Source of the DNA: Pseudomonadales bacterium
GTDB taxonomy: Bacteria; Pseudomonadota; Gammaproteobacteria; Pseudomonadales; Azotimanducaceae
NCBI GenBank assembly: GCA_041395945.1
Contig: JAWKZN010000001.1
Span: 1,674,001 to 1,738,000 of the forward strand
DNA: 64,000 nucleotides
Direction: 5' to 3'
Shown here: in pieces, positions 44,578-52,811 of the stretch
How the letters are laid out: every line of letters starts with the position of its first letter
Position numbering within the stretch: position 1 is the first letter of the stretch
Program-made: the position numbers and the translations under genes
Notes under the pieces: generated by a model
The model's database searches: none
What the model was told of the DNA's origin: nothing
Seen by the model: the letters and a program-made list of their open reading frames with translations, nothing else

Positions 44578-45642
44578 TCAACAACCGGTGCGGGTAGCGA
44601 GTGTGCGCTGGGCCTCGATGCCCATGGCCAGCAGGAACGGGTCTTGCGCCTGGCGCTCCTGCCACCGGGCTTTGCTGTCCAGGCCCAGCCAGCGCTGCGC
44701 GGTCAGCGTCTGCAGCACGGGTGCGCCCAGGGTCGAACCGGGACCCAGCAGGATCAGCCGGTCGGGGGCAAATTCCTTGAGCGCGACTTCGATGGCATGG
44801 GTGAAATCGTAGCGCTCGGTCACCTGTGTGCCGAGGGTGTAGCGACGCAGCGCATCGAGATCACACCAGGACTGCCAGATGGCGCCGCGGCCATCGATGA
44901 GGGGTACCCGGGGCGGTTGCAGGTGGTTGACCGGCAGCACCTCGAAGGCGCGTGCGCTCACCGGTGCAAGCAGTGCGGTGTGAAAGGCTGCGTGATTGGC
45001 AAGCCGCAGCGGGAAGCGTCCCTCCACTTCGGGCAGCACCTGCATCGCCGCACGCAGCACGGCGTCGGGACCGGCCAGCACCACGGATCCGCCCATCCGG
45101 ATCGATACCTGCAGCTCGGGCATCTGTGCCAGCACTGAGTTGACGGCCGCCACTCTGGCCGGAGCCGGTTGCCAGTCGCTGTCGACCAGCGGATACAGGA
45201 GCTGGCCGCCAACGCCTTCCGCATCCATCAGGCCGGCCATGGTTTCCGTCAGTTCGATCCCCGAGCCCGGGCCCGTACCGCGCCAGTCGAGGCAGCCGCC
45301 CGCTGCCAGGGCCAGATACCAGCCCATCGAGTTACCGGTGATGGCCACGATGTCGAAATCCCCGATGTCCTGAAAATCCGCCAGGGCACAGGCGTAGATC
45401 AGGCCGGCCGCATTGCTGCCCCGGGTGTGGCGGGACAGGGAGAATTTCTCGGACCCATCCAGGGCACGCACCGATTCCCGCTCCAGCCCGGCACGGAACT
45501 GGTCGATTGAATCGAGGAAATCTGACTTATCTCCATGATATTTAGAGAGATATCCCAACTCTGAAGTGTTGTAGGTACCCCGCCCCGGGGCGATCACCAC
45601 TGCGGTTGGCCGACGTGGGCCGGGACTGTGCTCAGTGGCCAC
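44578..45642 (-). CDS. Malonyl-CoA:ACP transacylase (FabD)-like protein
   Basis: About 354 residues from a GTG at 45642 that overlaps the E1 stop by 11 bases (an ATG at 45717 in the same frame overlaps by 86). The acyltransferase serine is in IVAITGNSMGWYLALAAGG, a variant GxSxG with Asn before Ser instead of His. The catalytic His candidate is in NHAAFHTALL. GRGTYNTSELGYL at the start mirrors PGQGSQ of FabD. The acyl donor is uncertain because the usual GHSLG is changed. Coupling to an E1 dehydrogenase is unusual; housekeeping fabD would sit in a fatty-acid cluster. Confidence 0.75.
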   Translation of the reverse strand: MATEHSPGPRRPTAVVIAPGRGTYNTSELGYLSKYHGDKSDFLDSIDQFRAGLERESVRALDGSEKFSLSRHTRGSNAAGLIYACALADFQDIGDFDIVAITGNSMGWYLALAAGGCLDWRGTGPGSGIELTETMAGLMDAEGVGGQLLYPLVDSDWQPAPARVAAVNSVLAQMPELQVSIRMGGSVVLAGPDAVLRAAMQVLPEVEGRFPLRLANHAAFHTALLAPVSARAFEVLPVNHLQPPRVPLIDGRGAIWQSWCDLDALRRYTLGTQVTERYDFTHAIEVALKEFAPDRLILLGPGSTLGAPVLQTLTAQRWLGLDSKARWQERQAQDPFLLAMGIEAQRTLATRTGC

Positions 45643-48058
45643 GGTCGGTATCCCGCTTGCCTGTGGAGGGCTTCTTGCCTGCGGTGGGCTTCTTACCGGT
45701 GGCAGGCTTCCTGCCACCCGGGTCAGCGGTCGTGGCGGCCATCATCTGCCGCACCCGGGCGACGATACGATCTTCACTCGGCAGCACTTCGTAGGCGGCG
45801 GCTCCCAGAGGAATGAAGCTGTCCTCGGCGGTGATCCGCGCAAGCGGTAACGACAATCCGCGCTCGATGAGTCCAGTGATCAGTTCTTCGCTCGGCGAGG
45901 CGGTGCGCCGACATTCATCCACGATGAGCACCCGTTGCGCCGCACCGATGGCGTCGTGCACCGCGTCGACGGGCAGTGGATTGAGCCAGCGCAGATCGAT
46001 GAGCCGGCTGGAGATACCTTCGGCTTCCAGCGTGCGTCGCGCCCGCCGCGACAGATAGGCGCCGTTGGCATAGGAGACAATGGCGACATCCACTGCACTA
46101 TCCCCGTCTTCTCCACCTTCCACTCCCGGACGGCCGAACTCGACCTCGCCTGTCACCGCTTCGTAACTGAAACTCATGAGGCCATCGCCTTCTTCATAGA
46201 GGTCTTTGACGCTGTACAGGGCGATGGGTTCGAGGAACACCACCACCCGCCCCTGCTCCCGGGCCAGCCGGTAGCAGGTGCGCAGCATGCCGACGGCGTC
46301 GTCGCCGCGGGACGGTGTGGCGAGTACCAGGCCGGGAATGTCACGGAACACGGCGATGGCATTATCGTTATGAAAGTGTCCGCCGAAACCGCGCTGGTAG
46401 GCGAGCCCGGCGATACGGATGACCATCGGGTTGGCTGCACGGCCGTCCGAGAAGAACGACAGGGTCGCCGCCTCCCCGCGGATCTGATCTTCGGCATTGT
46501 GCACATAGGCGAGAAACTGGATTTCCGGCAGGGGCACAAAGCCGTTATGGGCCAGGCCAATGGCGAGTCCGAGTATCGACTGCTCGTCGAGATGGGTATC
46601 AAACACCCGGCGCAGACCGAACTCGCCCTGCAGTCGCGTGGTGGCGCCATACACGCCGCCTTTACGCCCCACATCTTCGCCGAATACCAGCGCGCGCGGA
46701 TCATTCGCGAGGATGCCTGCAAGGGTCAGGGAGATGAGTCTGGAAAGATGTTGCGGAGTAACCGTCGCCCGCCGGTCAATGGCGGCCGTTGCCGTCGACC
46801 AGACCAGCGAACTTTCACGCACACTGGCGTACGCCTTGTCATGCACATCGTTGTGCGCGGGATCCTGCCCTTCATCGCGCGCGCTGCCGGGAACGCTGCC
46901 AGGCGCGCTGTCGCGTGCAGCATCGAGCGGTGCGAGCAGTGCGTCGCCACCCGGCAGGATCGAACGCATCACGGCGGCGGCGCTGGTGAGCTTGGGCCTG
47001 GCGCTCGCCAGTTCAGTAATGCGGTTCACCCGCTCGGCGATCTGAGCTTCCATCTCAAGAATCTGCGCTTCTGCGAGGATGCCCTCATCGATGAGGGTGC
47101 GCGCCGTTTTCAGCAGTGGATCGGCCGCCTCCGCCGCCTCGATTTCCGTACCCGGCCGATAGGCGCTTTCCACATCCGAGCCGGCATGACCCATGAGTCG
47201 CACCATCTCCAGATGCAGAAACACCGGTTTGCGCTGCTGCCGGGCGATCTGCGCCGCTTCCTGAGCGACAGCCAGTACTTCGAGGATCTCAGTGCCGTCG
47301 GCGTGCAGATAGTGCAGACCGGGACGGTTGGCATAATTCGCTGCGATCCAGTTACCCGGCGTCGGCACCGAGATGCCGATGCCGTTGTCTTCGCAGAGAA
47401 AGATCAGCGGCAGCGACAGGCGCCGGTAGGCGGTCAGCGCCGCGCCATTGAGCGCACCCTGCGCCGTGGAATGATTGGCACTGGCATCTCCGAAGCTCAC
47501 CAGCGCCAGTGCATCGAAGGGCAGCTCGGCAAAGTCCGCATTCAACAGACGAGCCAACGGGATCGAGAATGCCGCCCCAACCGCCTTCGGCAGATGGGAG
47601 GCAATGGTGCTGGTCTGGGGCGGCACCTTGAGTGCGTGGCTGCCCAGCACCTTGTGGCGCCCGCCGGATACCGGATCTTCGCTGCTGGCGACAAAGGACA
47701 GCGCCATGTCCCACAGCGGCGTGGACCCGGGCTGTTGCTTCTGACGCTCGATGAGGAAAGCGCCTGAGCGGTAGTGCAGAAAGGCAATATCTGTGGGCCG
47801 CAGCACACTGGCCACCGCCGCATTGCCCTCGTGACCGGCGGAGCCGATGGAGTAGAAGCCGCGCTTCTGTTCGCCGAGTCGACGCGCCGCGTAGTCCAGA
47901 TGGCGACTCATGAGCTGACTTTCGAAAACGGAGACCAGCCGCTCGGGTGTGATCCCGACCGCAGCAGCGTTCAGGTTGTGCCTCGGTCCGGGCAGAGCAC
48001 CGGCAGCCACCCGCTCGCGGAAGCTGCGCATCAGGCGGATATGGGGGGCTTCGCTCAC
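45632..48058 (-). CDS. Fused E1 alpha/beta subunit of a 2-oxoacid dehydrogenase complex
   Basis: 808 residues. The N-terminal half is the ThDP-binding alpha subunit: SIGSAGHEGNAAVASVLRP, then GDASANHSTAQGALNGA and LCEDNGIGISVPT. A linker rich in Ala/Asp/Gly (about residues 370-400) leads to the beta subunit: FGEDVGRKGGVYGAT, FDTHLDEQSILGLAIGLA, HNAEDQIRGEAAT and, near the end, VDECRRTASPSEELITGLIE. It resembles branched-chain 2-oxoacid or pyruvate/acetoin dehydrogenase E1 fused in one chain. No E2 or E3 gene is in the window. The last ~25 residues are a Lys/Pro/Gly/Thr tail from an 18-bp DNA repeat. Confidence 0.9.
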   Translation of the reverse strand: MSEAPHIRLMRSFRERVAAGALPGPRHNLNAAAVGITPERLVSVFESQLMSRHLDYAARRLGEQKRGFYSIGSAGHEGNAAVASVLRPTDIAFLHYRSGAFLIERQKQQPGSTPLWDMALSFVASSEDPVSGGRHKVLGSHALKVPPQTSTIASHLPKAVGAAFSIPLARLLNADFAELPFDALALVSFGDASANHSTAQGALNGAALTAYRRLSLPLIFLCEDNGIGISVPTPGNWIAANYANRPGLHYLHADGTEILEVLAVAQEAAQIARQQRKPVFLHLEMVRLMGHAGSDVESAYRPGTEIEAAEAADPLLKTARTLIDEGILAEAQILEMEAQIAERVNRITELASARPKLTSAAAVMRSILPGGDALLAPLDAARDSAPGSVPGSARDEGQDPAHNDVHDKAYASVRESSLVWSTATAAIDRRATVTPQHLSRLISLTLAGILANDPRALVFGEDVGRKGGVYGATTRLQGEFGLRRVFDTHLDEQSILGLAIGLAHNGFVPLPEIQFLAYVHNAEDQIRGEAATLSFFSDGRAANPMVIRIAGLAYQRGFGGHFHNDNAIAVFRDIPGLVLATPSRGDDAVGMLRTCYRLAREQGRVVVFLEPIALYSVKDLYEEGDGLMSFSYEAVTGEVEFGRPGVEGGEDGDSAVDVAIVSYANGAYLSRRARRTLEAEGISSRLIDLRWLNPLPVDAVHDAIGAAQRVLIVDECRRTASPSEELITGLIERGLSLPLARITAEDSFIPLGAAAYEVLPSEDRIVARVRQMMAATTADPGGRKPATGKKPTAGKKPSTGKRDTDRGH
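45658..45711. repeat. 18-bp tandem repeat encoding the basic E1 tail
   Basis: Three consecutive 18-base units (45658-45675, 45676-45693, 45694-45711) differing by a few bases, in frame at the 3' end of the E1 gene. They encode a six-residue basic unit of the form K-K-P-x-x-G. Unit changes keep the reading frame, so tail length could vary between strains. The same bases lie upstream of, or inside, the start region of the overlapping acyltransferase-like gene. Confidence 0.85.
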
Positions 48059-48248
48059 GAGCTCTGGACTTGTGGCATCAGGGGGGTGCGATCATACCGT
48101 CCGTTGCCGGGTACCGAAAGTTGGCATCCGCGGCTCAAGCGTCGGATACTCTGAGCCTCTGCGGAAACGCCGTTGCCAGCAGCGGCAGATGTCCGGCAAC
48201 CAGCCTCGCAGACAGACCTCAACCGATCAGTGGCCCAGGGGAAAAACC

Positions 48249-49037
48249 ATGTCATCCAGTTACGTCAGCGTCGAACACGATGGTCCGATCGCCACCATCA
48301 CCTTCGACCGCAAGAAGAACCTCAATGCATTCGACGGCCAGCTCATCCTCGAACTCACCGCCGTCGCCCGCAGTTTTCACGACGATGTGAAAACCCGCGC
48401 GGTGGTGCTGACCGGATCGACGAATTATTTTTCCGCCGGGGCGGATCTGGAAGATCTGTCCACGCGCAGCGACCCGTCCCTTTCTGACCTGGAACGCCGG
48501 CAGATTTTCTATCGTGGCGTGCGTCTGTGCGAAGCCTGGGAAGCCATGCCACAGATCACCATCGCGGCCATGGAGAAACTCGCCGTCGGTGCCGGTGTAG
48601 CACTGCCCCTGGCCTGCGACTGGCGGGTCATGGGCGAAAGCTGCTATCTGTGGGTACCGGAAGTGCAGATCGGACTGAATCTGCAATGGGGCGCCCTGCC
48701 GCGCCTGGTGAACATGGTGGGGCCGGCCCGGGCCAAGCGCATCTGCATCCTCTGCGAGCGCATGGATTCCGCTACCGCCCTGGACTGGGGCCTGGTGGAC
48801 GCAGTCGCCGCGGATGGTCAGACTGTGGCAAAAGCGCTCGAGATGGCTCGTACAGCGGCAGACATGCCCGCCATCGCCACCCGCATGATCAAGGAGGCCG
48901 TGAACGCCCAGGTGACAGCGTTGAACAGAGCGGCCAGTTTCGCGGACGCAGACCAGAGCCAGCTTACCGCTGCCAGCGACGATGCCCGTGCCGCACGCAA
49001 TCGCTTCAACAGTAAAGCGGACAGGAAAAAGCACTGA
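48249..49037 (+). CDS. Enoyl-CoA hydratase/isomerase (crotonase) family protein
   Basis: 262 residues from ATG 48249 with AGGGGA upstream; a longer in-frame ORF back to 47949 overlaps the divergent E1 gene and is not credible. First oxyanion strand NYFSAGADLEDLSTR; second AVGAGVALPLACDWRVM. The PaaG/hydratase acid position has VPEVQIGLNLQWGALPRLV, with Glu but no GG-x-E before it, so catalysis may be isomerase-like. It is first in a run with the selenoprotein gene 50 bases downstream. Substrate unknown. Confidence 0.85.
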   Translation: MSSSYVSVEHDGPIATITFDRKKNLNAFDGQLILELTAVARSFHDDVKTRAVVLTGSTNYFSAGADLEDLSTRSDPSLSDLERRQIFYRGVRLCEAWEAMPQITIAAMEKLAVGAGVALPLACDWRVMGESCYLWVPEVQIGLNLQWGALPRLVNMVGPARAKRICILCERMDSATALDWGLVDAVAADGQTVAKALEMARTAADMPAIATRMIKEAVNAQVTALNRAASFADADQSQLTAASDDARAARNRFNSKADRKKH

Positions 49038-49087
49038 GCAACGCGCAGACGTCGAACGAGAAACAGTACCGAAAAGGAGAATCCCCG

Positions 49088-49882
49088 ATGCAGCCCATCC
49101 GCTATGTAGACACGCTCAACAGCTACTACGGATCCCTTGGCAACCCGCCCTATCAGTGGACGGTCAACGACACCGCACCCCTGCACCGGCTCAGCAGGCC
49201 ACTGCGGGAATGTAAGGTGAGCCTGCTCACCTCGGGTGGTGTCTCACAGTGTGCCCTGCCCGCCTTCAACCCGGACGCCCGCAACGACCATCGCCTGGAT
49301 GCTATACCTTCGGATACTGCGGGTGATGACTTCCAGGTCCACGACAGCTACTACGATCACAGCGACGCCGACCGCGACATCAACTGCATCTTCCCCCTGG
49401 AGCGCCTGCGGGAATTCGCCGCACGGGGAGAGATCGGCAGTGTCGCCCCGCGATTCTGGAGCGGCTTCATGGGTCGCATCTACAACCGCAGCAAGGTACT
49501 GAACGAGTCCGGGCCTGCCTTTGCCGATGCACTCATCGCAGATGGTGTGGATGTACTCATCGCCGCACCCTCATGACCCCTCGACCACCAGACCGTGGGT
49601 CTGGTATGTCGCCTGGTCGAAGAACGCGGCATCGCCACGGTGTGTGTGGCAACCGGCCGGGATCTCATCTCCCTGGTGAAGCCACCCCGGGCACTGTTCG
49701 TGAATCACCCGATGGGCAACAACTTCGGCGCTGCAGGTGATGTGGAGACCCAGACCCTGATCCTCCGGCGGGCACTTTCGCTGATTGAAACGGCTACGCA
49801 AGGCGGGATTCTCGAAGATTTTCCGACCGAGTGGTCCGAGCCATTCGAGTTCCGGCCTGGCAGTGCGAACACGATGGGTTGA
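49088..49882 (+). CDS. Glycine/sarcosine/betaine reductase selenoprotein B-family protein with UGA-encoded Sec163
   Basis: One reading frame of 264 residues interrupted only by an in-frame TGA (49574-49576, codon 163). Before it: MQPIRYVDTLNSYYGSLGNP, LTSGGVSQCALPAF, IGSVAPRFWSGFMG and VDVLIAAPS. After it, without any frame change: PLDHQTVGLVCRLVEERGIA, FVNHPMGNNFGAAGDV, and EDFPTEW. Proteins of this family (GrdB/PrdB-like) have, as I recall, a U-P-x-x-H-Q/R-T-V-G-L motif at exactly this point; here it is U-PLDHQTVGL. AAGGAGA lies nine bases before the ATG. The product would be a Sec-dependent reductase-like protein of unknown substrate. A simple stop mutation is the alternative. Confidence 0.82.
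49581..49620 (+). promoter_or_regulatory. Candidate bacterial SECIS element
   Basis: It begins five bases after the UGA at 49574-49576. Outer stem tcgacca (49581-49587) pairs with tggtcga (49614-49620); inner stem ccagacc (49588-49594) pairs with ggtctgg (49598-49604); the loop is gtg, with a nine-base bulge on the 3' side. Fourteen perfect pairs inside a coding region, with the apical loop about 19 bases past the UGA, match the geometry SelB needs. The loop is short compared with E. coli fdhF. Confidence 0.7.
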
Positions 49883-49948
49883 ACGGATTACCGGGGGCAC
49901 TCGATCTGCCGCCGCTGCAGCGAATCCGGGCGCCCGCCGTATCGCCTC

Positions 49949-50299
49949 TCAGTCTTTCGCTGCAACCACGCGGATCTCCACCTTGTAGTCCGGCGTCGCC
50001 AGCTTCGCCTCCACACAGGCCCGGGGTGGTGAATTGCCTGGCGCAACCCAGGCATCCCAGACGCCGTTCATCGGTTTGTAGTCCTTCATGTCTGCCAGCC
50101 AGATGGTGACCGACAGCAGGCGGCTTTTATCGGACCCGGCTTCTTCCAGGTACTGGTCGATGCGGGCGAGGATCTGGCGGGTCTGCTCCGCCGCATCCTG
50201 TTTGGGGTCGTCCGCAACGATCCCTGCGGAATAGATCGTATTGCCGTGTATGGCGATCTGCGAAAGACGCGGACCGACATGTAGTCGTCTGATGCTCAT
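49949..50299 (-). CDS. RidA/YjgF family protein
   Basis: 116 residues, a trimeric chorismate-mutase-like fold that in RidA deaminates reactive enamines/imines. Features: SQIAIHGNTIYSAGIVADD, QTRQILARIDQYLEEAGSD, LLSVTIWLADMKDY, and the substrate-binding Arg in PPRACVEAKLATPDYKVEIR near residue 94. The Arg that marks true RidA is present, but I cannot separate it from other Rid subgroups. It follows the HSL-family esterase by 33 bases on the same strand, so the two are probably cotranscribed. Confidence 0.88.
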   Translation of the reverse strand: MSIRRLHVGPRLSQIAIHGNTIYSAGIVADDPKQDAAEQTRQILARIDQYLEEAGSDKSRLLSVTIWLADMKDYKPMNGVWDAWVAPGNSPPRACVEAKLATPDYKVEIRVVAAKD

Positions 50300-50332
50300 G
50301 TGGATAGCTCCAGTTGAATGAACGGGGCGTTC

Positions 50333-51367
50333 TCACCCACCGCGCACAAAGTGCGCAATGCTGGCCGCGGTCTCGCGGCTCACGTCGGGTGCGGAGATTG
50401 CAAAAACCTCCGTGCCATGGACCGTGCCCATCACCTGACGGCAGCGCGCCGGCACACCGGCCTGCAGCAGCAGCCGGTAGAACTCGATGCCTTCGTCACG
50501 TAACGGGTCGCACTCGTTGACGCTGATCACCGTGGGTACCAGTCCTGTCACATCCGCTTCGCTGGCGAAGCCTGGCCAGGCGAGCGGATTGCGCTTTTCG
50601 AATTCGTCGATACCGTAGGCCATGGCGCCACGATTGTTGTGCAGGTCGAGGAGTATGCCGTTGTTTTCTGTGGAAGACGGGTACTTATCCTGGGGCCAGC
50701 TGCCCGCGATGTAGGGACACAGCGCATACAGTCCCTGGATCAGGTTCAGATCTCCGTCCTGTTTCAGCTTCAGTCCGGTGGCCAGGGTCAGATTACCCCC
50801 ACCACTTTCACCGGCAACGATGATGCGGGCGGGATCGATCTTCAGTTCGCCCGCCTTGCCATGCAGCCATTTGACCCCGGACACACAGTCGTTCAGCCCG
50901 GCGGGGAACGGCAGCACTTCGGGCGCAGAGGACGGGGTGAGGCAGTTGCGGAAGTCCACCATCGCGACCGCCACACCCTGTGCGGCAATGATCCTGCCCC
51001 AGGCTCGATACATGCCGTCGAAGCAGGACATCGTCTGCATCCCACCGCCATGGATGTAATACACACAGGGCAGGATGGCGTCGGTATCCGGTCGGATGAA
51101 CTGCACCTTGATGCTGTTGCCGTCCGGCGCGGACCTGAAATCCAGGGTACGGATCACCAGACCCGCTGAGGGTGCTATTTCCTCGCTGTCGCAGGCTTCC
51201 ATGAACACCTTCATGCCTTCGCGGGCCGCCATCGCTGACTCGCTGTTGGCCTCTTCGAGGAGCTGTTCGCGGGTGTCCACGTTGCTCTGGGTGGTACTCG
51301 GGATCGCACCCATGATCATCCGGATGCGGGGATCTATTCTTCGGTCACTTTCGATTTTTGATGCCAT
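50333..51367 (-). CDS. HSL-family alpha/beta hydrolase (acetyl-esterase-like)
   Basis: 344 residues, no signal. Oxyanion-hole motif HGGG in VYYIHGGGMQTMSC, nucleophilic Ser in IIVAGESGGGNLTLATGL, Asp in VNECDPLRDEG, and His in MGTVHGTEVF near the end, so the triad of hormone-sensitive-lipase-type esterases is complete. GDLNLIQGLYALCPYIAG sits between. The enzyme would hydrolyse small or medium acyl esters, consistent with a catabolic block. RidA follows; a 239-base gap to the divergent 51-residue gene holds the promoter. Confidence 0.88.
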   Translation of the reverse strand: MASKIESDRRIDPRIRMIMGAIPSTTQSNVDTREQLLEEANSESAMAAREGMKVFMEACDSEEIAPSAGLVIRTLDFRSAPDGNSIKVQFIRPDTDAILPCVYYIHGGGMQTMSCFDGMYRAWGRIIAAQGVAVAMVDFRNCLTPSSAPEVLPFPAGLNDCVSGVKWLHGKAGELKIDPARIIVAGESGGGNLTLATGLKLKQDGDLNLIQGLYALCPYIAGSWPQDKYPSSTENNGILLDLHNNRGAMAYGIDEFEKRNPLAWPGFASEADVTGLVPTVISVNECDPLRDEGIEFYRLLLQAGVPARCRQVMGTVHGTEVFAISAPDVSRETAASIAHFVRGG

Positions 51368-51606
51368 GATTCGACCTGTGTGGAAAAAATTGAATTCGTT
51401 GATCAGCCGGCAGCCGCGGAGAATACCATCCTGCGCGCTGCGCGGGGCCGAAGTGCGCGCCCTGACTGGGACAGAAGCTCAGGTGCGCCGTTTGAGTCCT
51501 CCCGTATTTCTGCAGCATCTTCCCTCATTTCTGGGGTATTCATCGAGAATCCGGCGCTATCTTTGGCCTGTCGTCAAAGGTTTCCCTTAAAAGAGAGGCA
51601 ACCCCG

Positions 51607-51762
51607 ATGCAACCTGAAATACAACTCCAGACACACACTCTGCCAGGAAAATTCGATCAGCTCGAACACTGGTGGCGGGACCTGCCAAGCTACGCACGCT
51701 GGTTTACCGGCTGTATCTCTGCGGCCGTGCTGATTGGCATCACCGGAGGCCTGATGGCCTGA
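51607..51762 (+). CDS. Small membrane-anchored protein (51 aa)
   Basis: ATG 51607 with a GAGAGG purine tract eight bases upstream. A polar N-terminus (MQPEIQLQTHTLPGKFDQLE), then HWWRDLPSYARW, then one membrane helix (FTGCISAAVLIGITGGLMA) ending at the stop. It resembles other short helical membrane peptides in size only. The TGA stop is the first unit of an 8-bp repeat, so slippage would extend or change the C-terminus. No neighbour suggests a role. Confidence 0.5.
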   Translation: MQPEIQLQTHTLPGKFDQLEHWWRDLPSYARWFTGCISAAVLIGITGGLMA

Positions 51763-51773
51763 TGGCCTGATGG
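51750..51773. repeat. 8-bp tandem repeat at the end of the small ORF
   Basis: cctgatgg repeated three times without change (51750-51757, 51758-51765, 51766-51773), followed by cctgg. Unit size is not a multiple of three, so copy-number change shifts frame. The stop of the 51-residue gene lies within it. Confidence 0.85.
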
Positions 51774-51857
51774 CCTGGTCAGGTTACTGAGAGCACTGTC
51801 ACCGGGCCTGGCGCCCAGGCTGCGACCCAGCCTGTGCGAGTCATCAACCGGCAGTCG

Positions 51858-52811
51858 TCAACCGGCGACAAAAGCGACGAACATCACCCCGAGCAGAGCC
51901 GGTACGAGCAGCACGAAGTACACGAACAGCAATACGGAAAACTTTATCAGGGTGGCGAACCTGCCTTCCCCGTAGTAGCGCCTCAGTGCCTGGTACTGAT
52001 ACACAAACGTCACCGCCATCAGCACCGCTTCAACCCCTGCAATCGCCTGATCGAGCCGAGGCAGCGCTGTCTGATTCGGCAGCAGCAGGAGAATGATCAG
52101 CGCCAGAAAAACAAACGTCTGCACATGCACGGCGAATACCAGATGCTCGACGAAGTAACGACGCTTCTGAACATAAAGCAGCGCCAGTAATCCGGCATAA
52201 ATCGGCAGCATGAGGAACATGGCCACCGGCAGATTGTCGAGGGAGCGTTCGAAGGCCAGACGTGGCTCGTAGAGTCCGTCCAGAATCAGGTTCAGCAGAT
52301 CGGGATGGAGCCCTTCGCCCTCCCCCTCCGCCAGGGACTGGCTCAGCTCTATCAGCAGGGAGCGACTGATCGCATCTGCGGGCCGCATGAGGATTTCATC
52401 CACCTTGTAGCGGTGTGCTTCATCAAGGCGCTCACGCAGGGGACCCATATCGGCAGCTGCGATCGACTCAGCGATCTCTACATCGACGCGCATCTGCGCA
52501 CGGGACAGCTCGATGTCCACATTGACTGCCAGCAGAAAGAAAAATGCCAGGCTGACAAACAGATAGAGGCGAATCGGGCTGACATAGCTCGCCCGCCGAT
52601 TGCTCGAGAATTCTTCGGTCAGTGCCCCGGGCTGGAACAGCAGGCGTTTCAGTGTCTGCACCAGACGTGCGTCCACCTCGAAGGTTTCCCGCAGCATTTC
52701 CCCCAGCATTGGCGGCAGCGAGCGCTGGTAATCCCGATCGTTCTGCCCGCAGCTCGAACAGAAGCGGCCCGTGCGCCGGGCCCCACAGTTGGCACACCGG
52801 GTCGCGCTCAC
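51858..52811 (-). CDS. DUF3667 membrane protein with N-terminal zinc ribbon
   Basis: 317 residues. The N-terminus carries two CxxC pairs, CANCGARRTGRFCSSCGQ, a zinc ribbon that introduces DUF3667. The helical body has four or so membrane segments (LYLFVSLAFFFLLAVNVDI, MFLMLPIYAGLLALLYVQ, FVFLALIILLLLPN and LLFVYFVLLVPALLGVMFV). Function is unknown for the family. The start ATG (52811) overlaps the SDR stop as ATGA, so translation is coupled. Confidence 0.85.
   Translation of the reverse strand: MSATRCANCGARRTGRFCSSCGQNDRDYQRSLPPMLGEMLRETFEVDARLVQTLKRLLFQPGALTEEFSSNRRASYVSPIRLYLFVSLAFFFLLAVNVDIELSRAQMRVDVEIAESIAAADMGPLRERLDEAHRYKVDEILMRPADAISRSLLIELSQSLAEGEGEGLHPDLLNLILDGLYEPRLAFERSLDNLPVAMFLMLPIYAGLLALLYVQKRRYFVEHLVFAVHVQTFVFLALIILLLLPNQTALPRLDQAIAGVEAVLMAVTFVYQYQALRRYYGEGRFATLIKFSVLLFVYFVLLVPALLGVMFVAFVAG

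Noticed and set aside
44578..45642. Housekeeping fabD
   Set aside because: The active-site motif is GNSMG, not GHSxG, and there is no fatty-acid synthesis neighbour, so the specific name is not justified.
49574..49576. Treating the TGA as the true end of one gene and a second gene starting at 49595
   Set aside because: The same frame continues with family-like sequence on both sides, a stem-loop of SECIS type follows directly, and a GTG start inside the conserved helix has no ribosome site.
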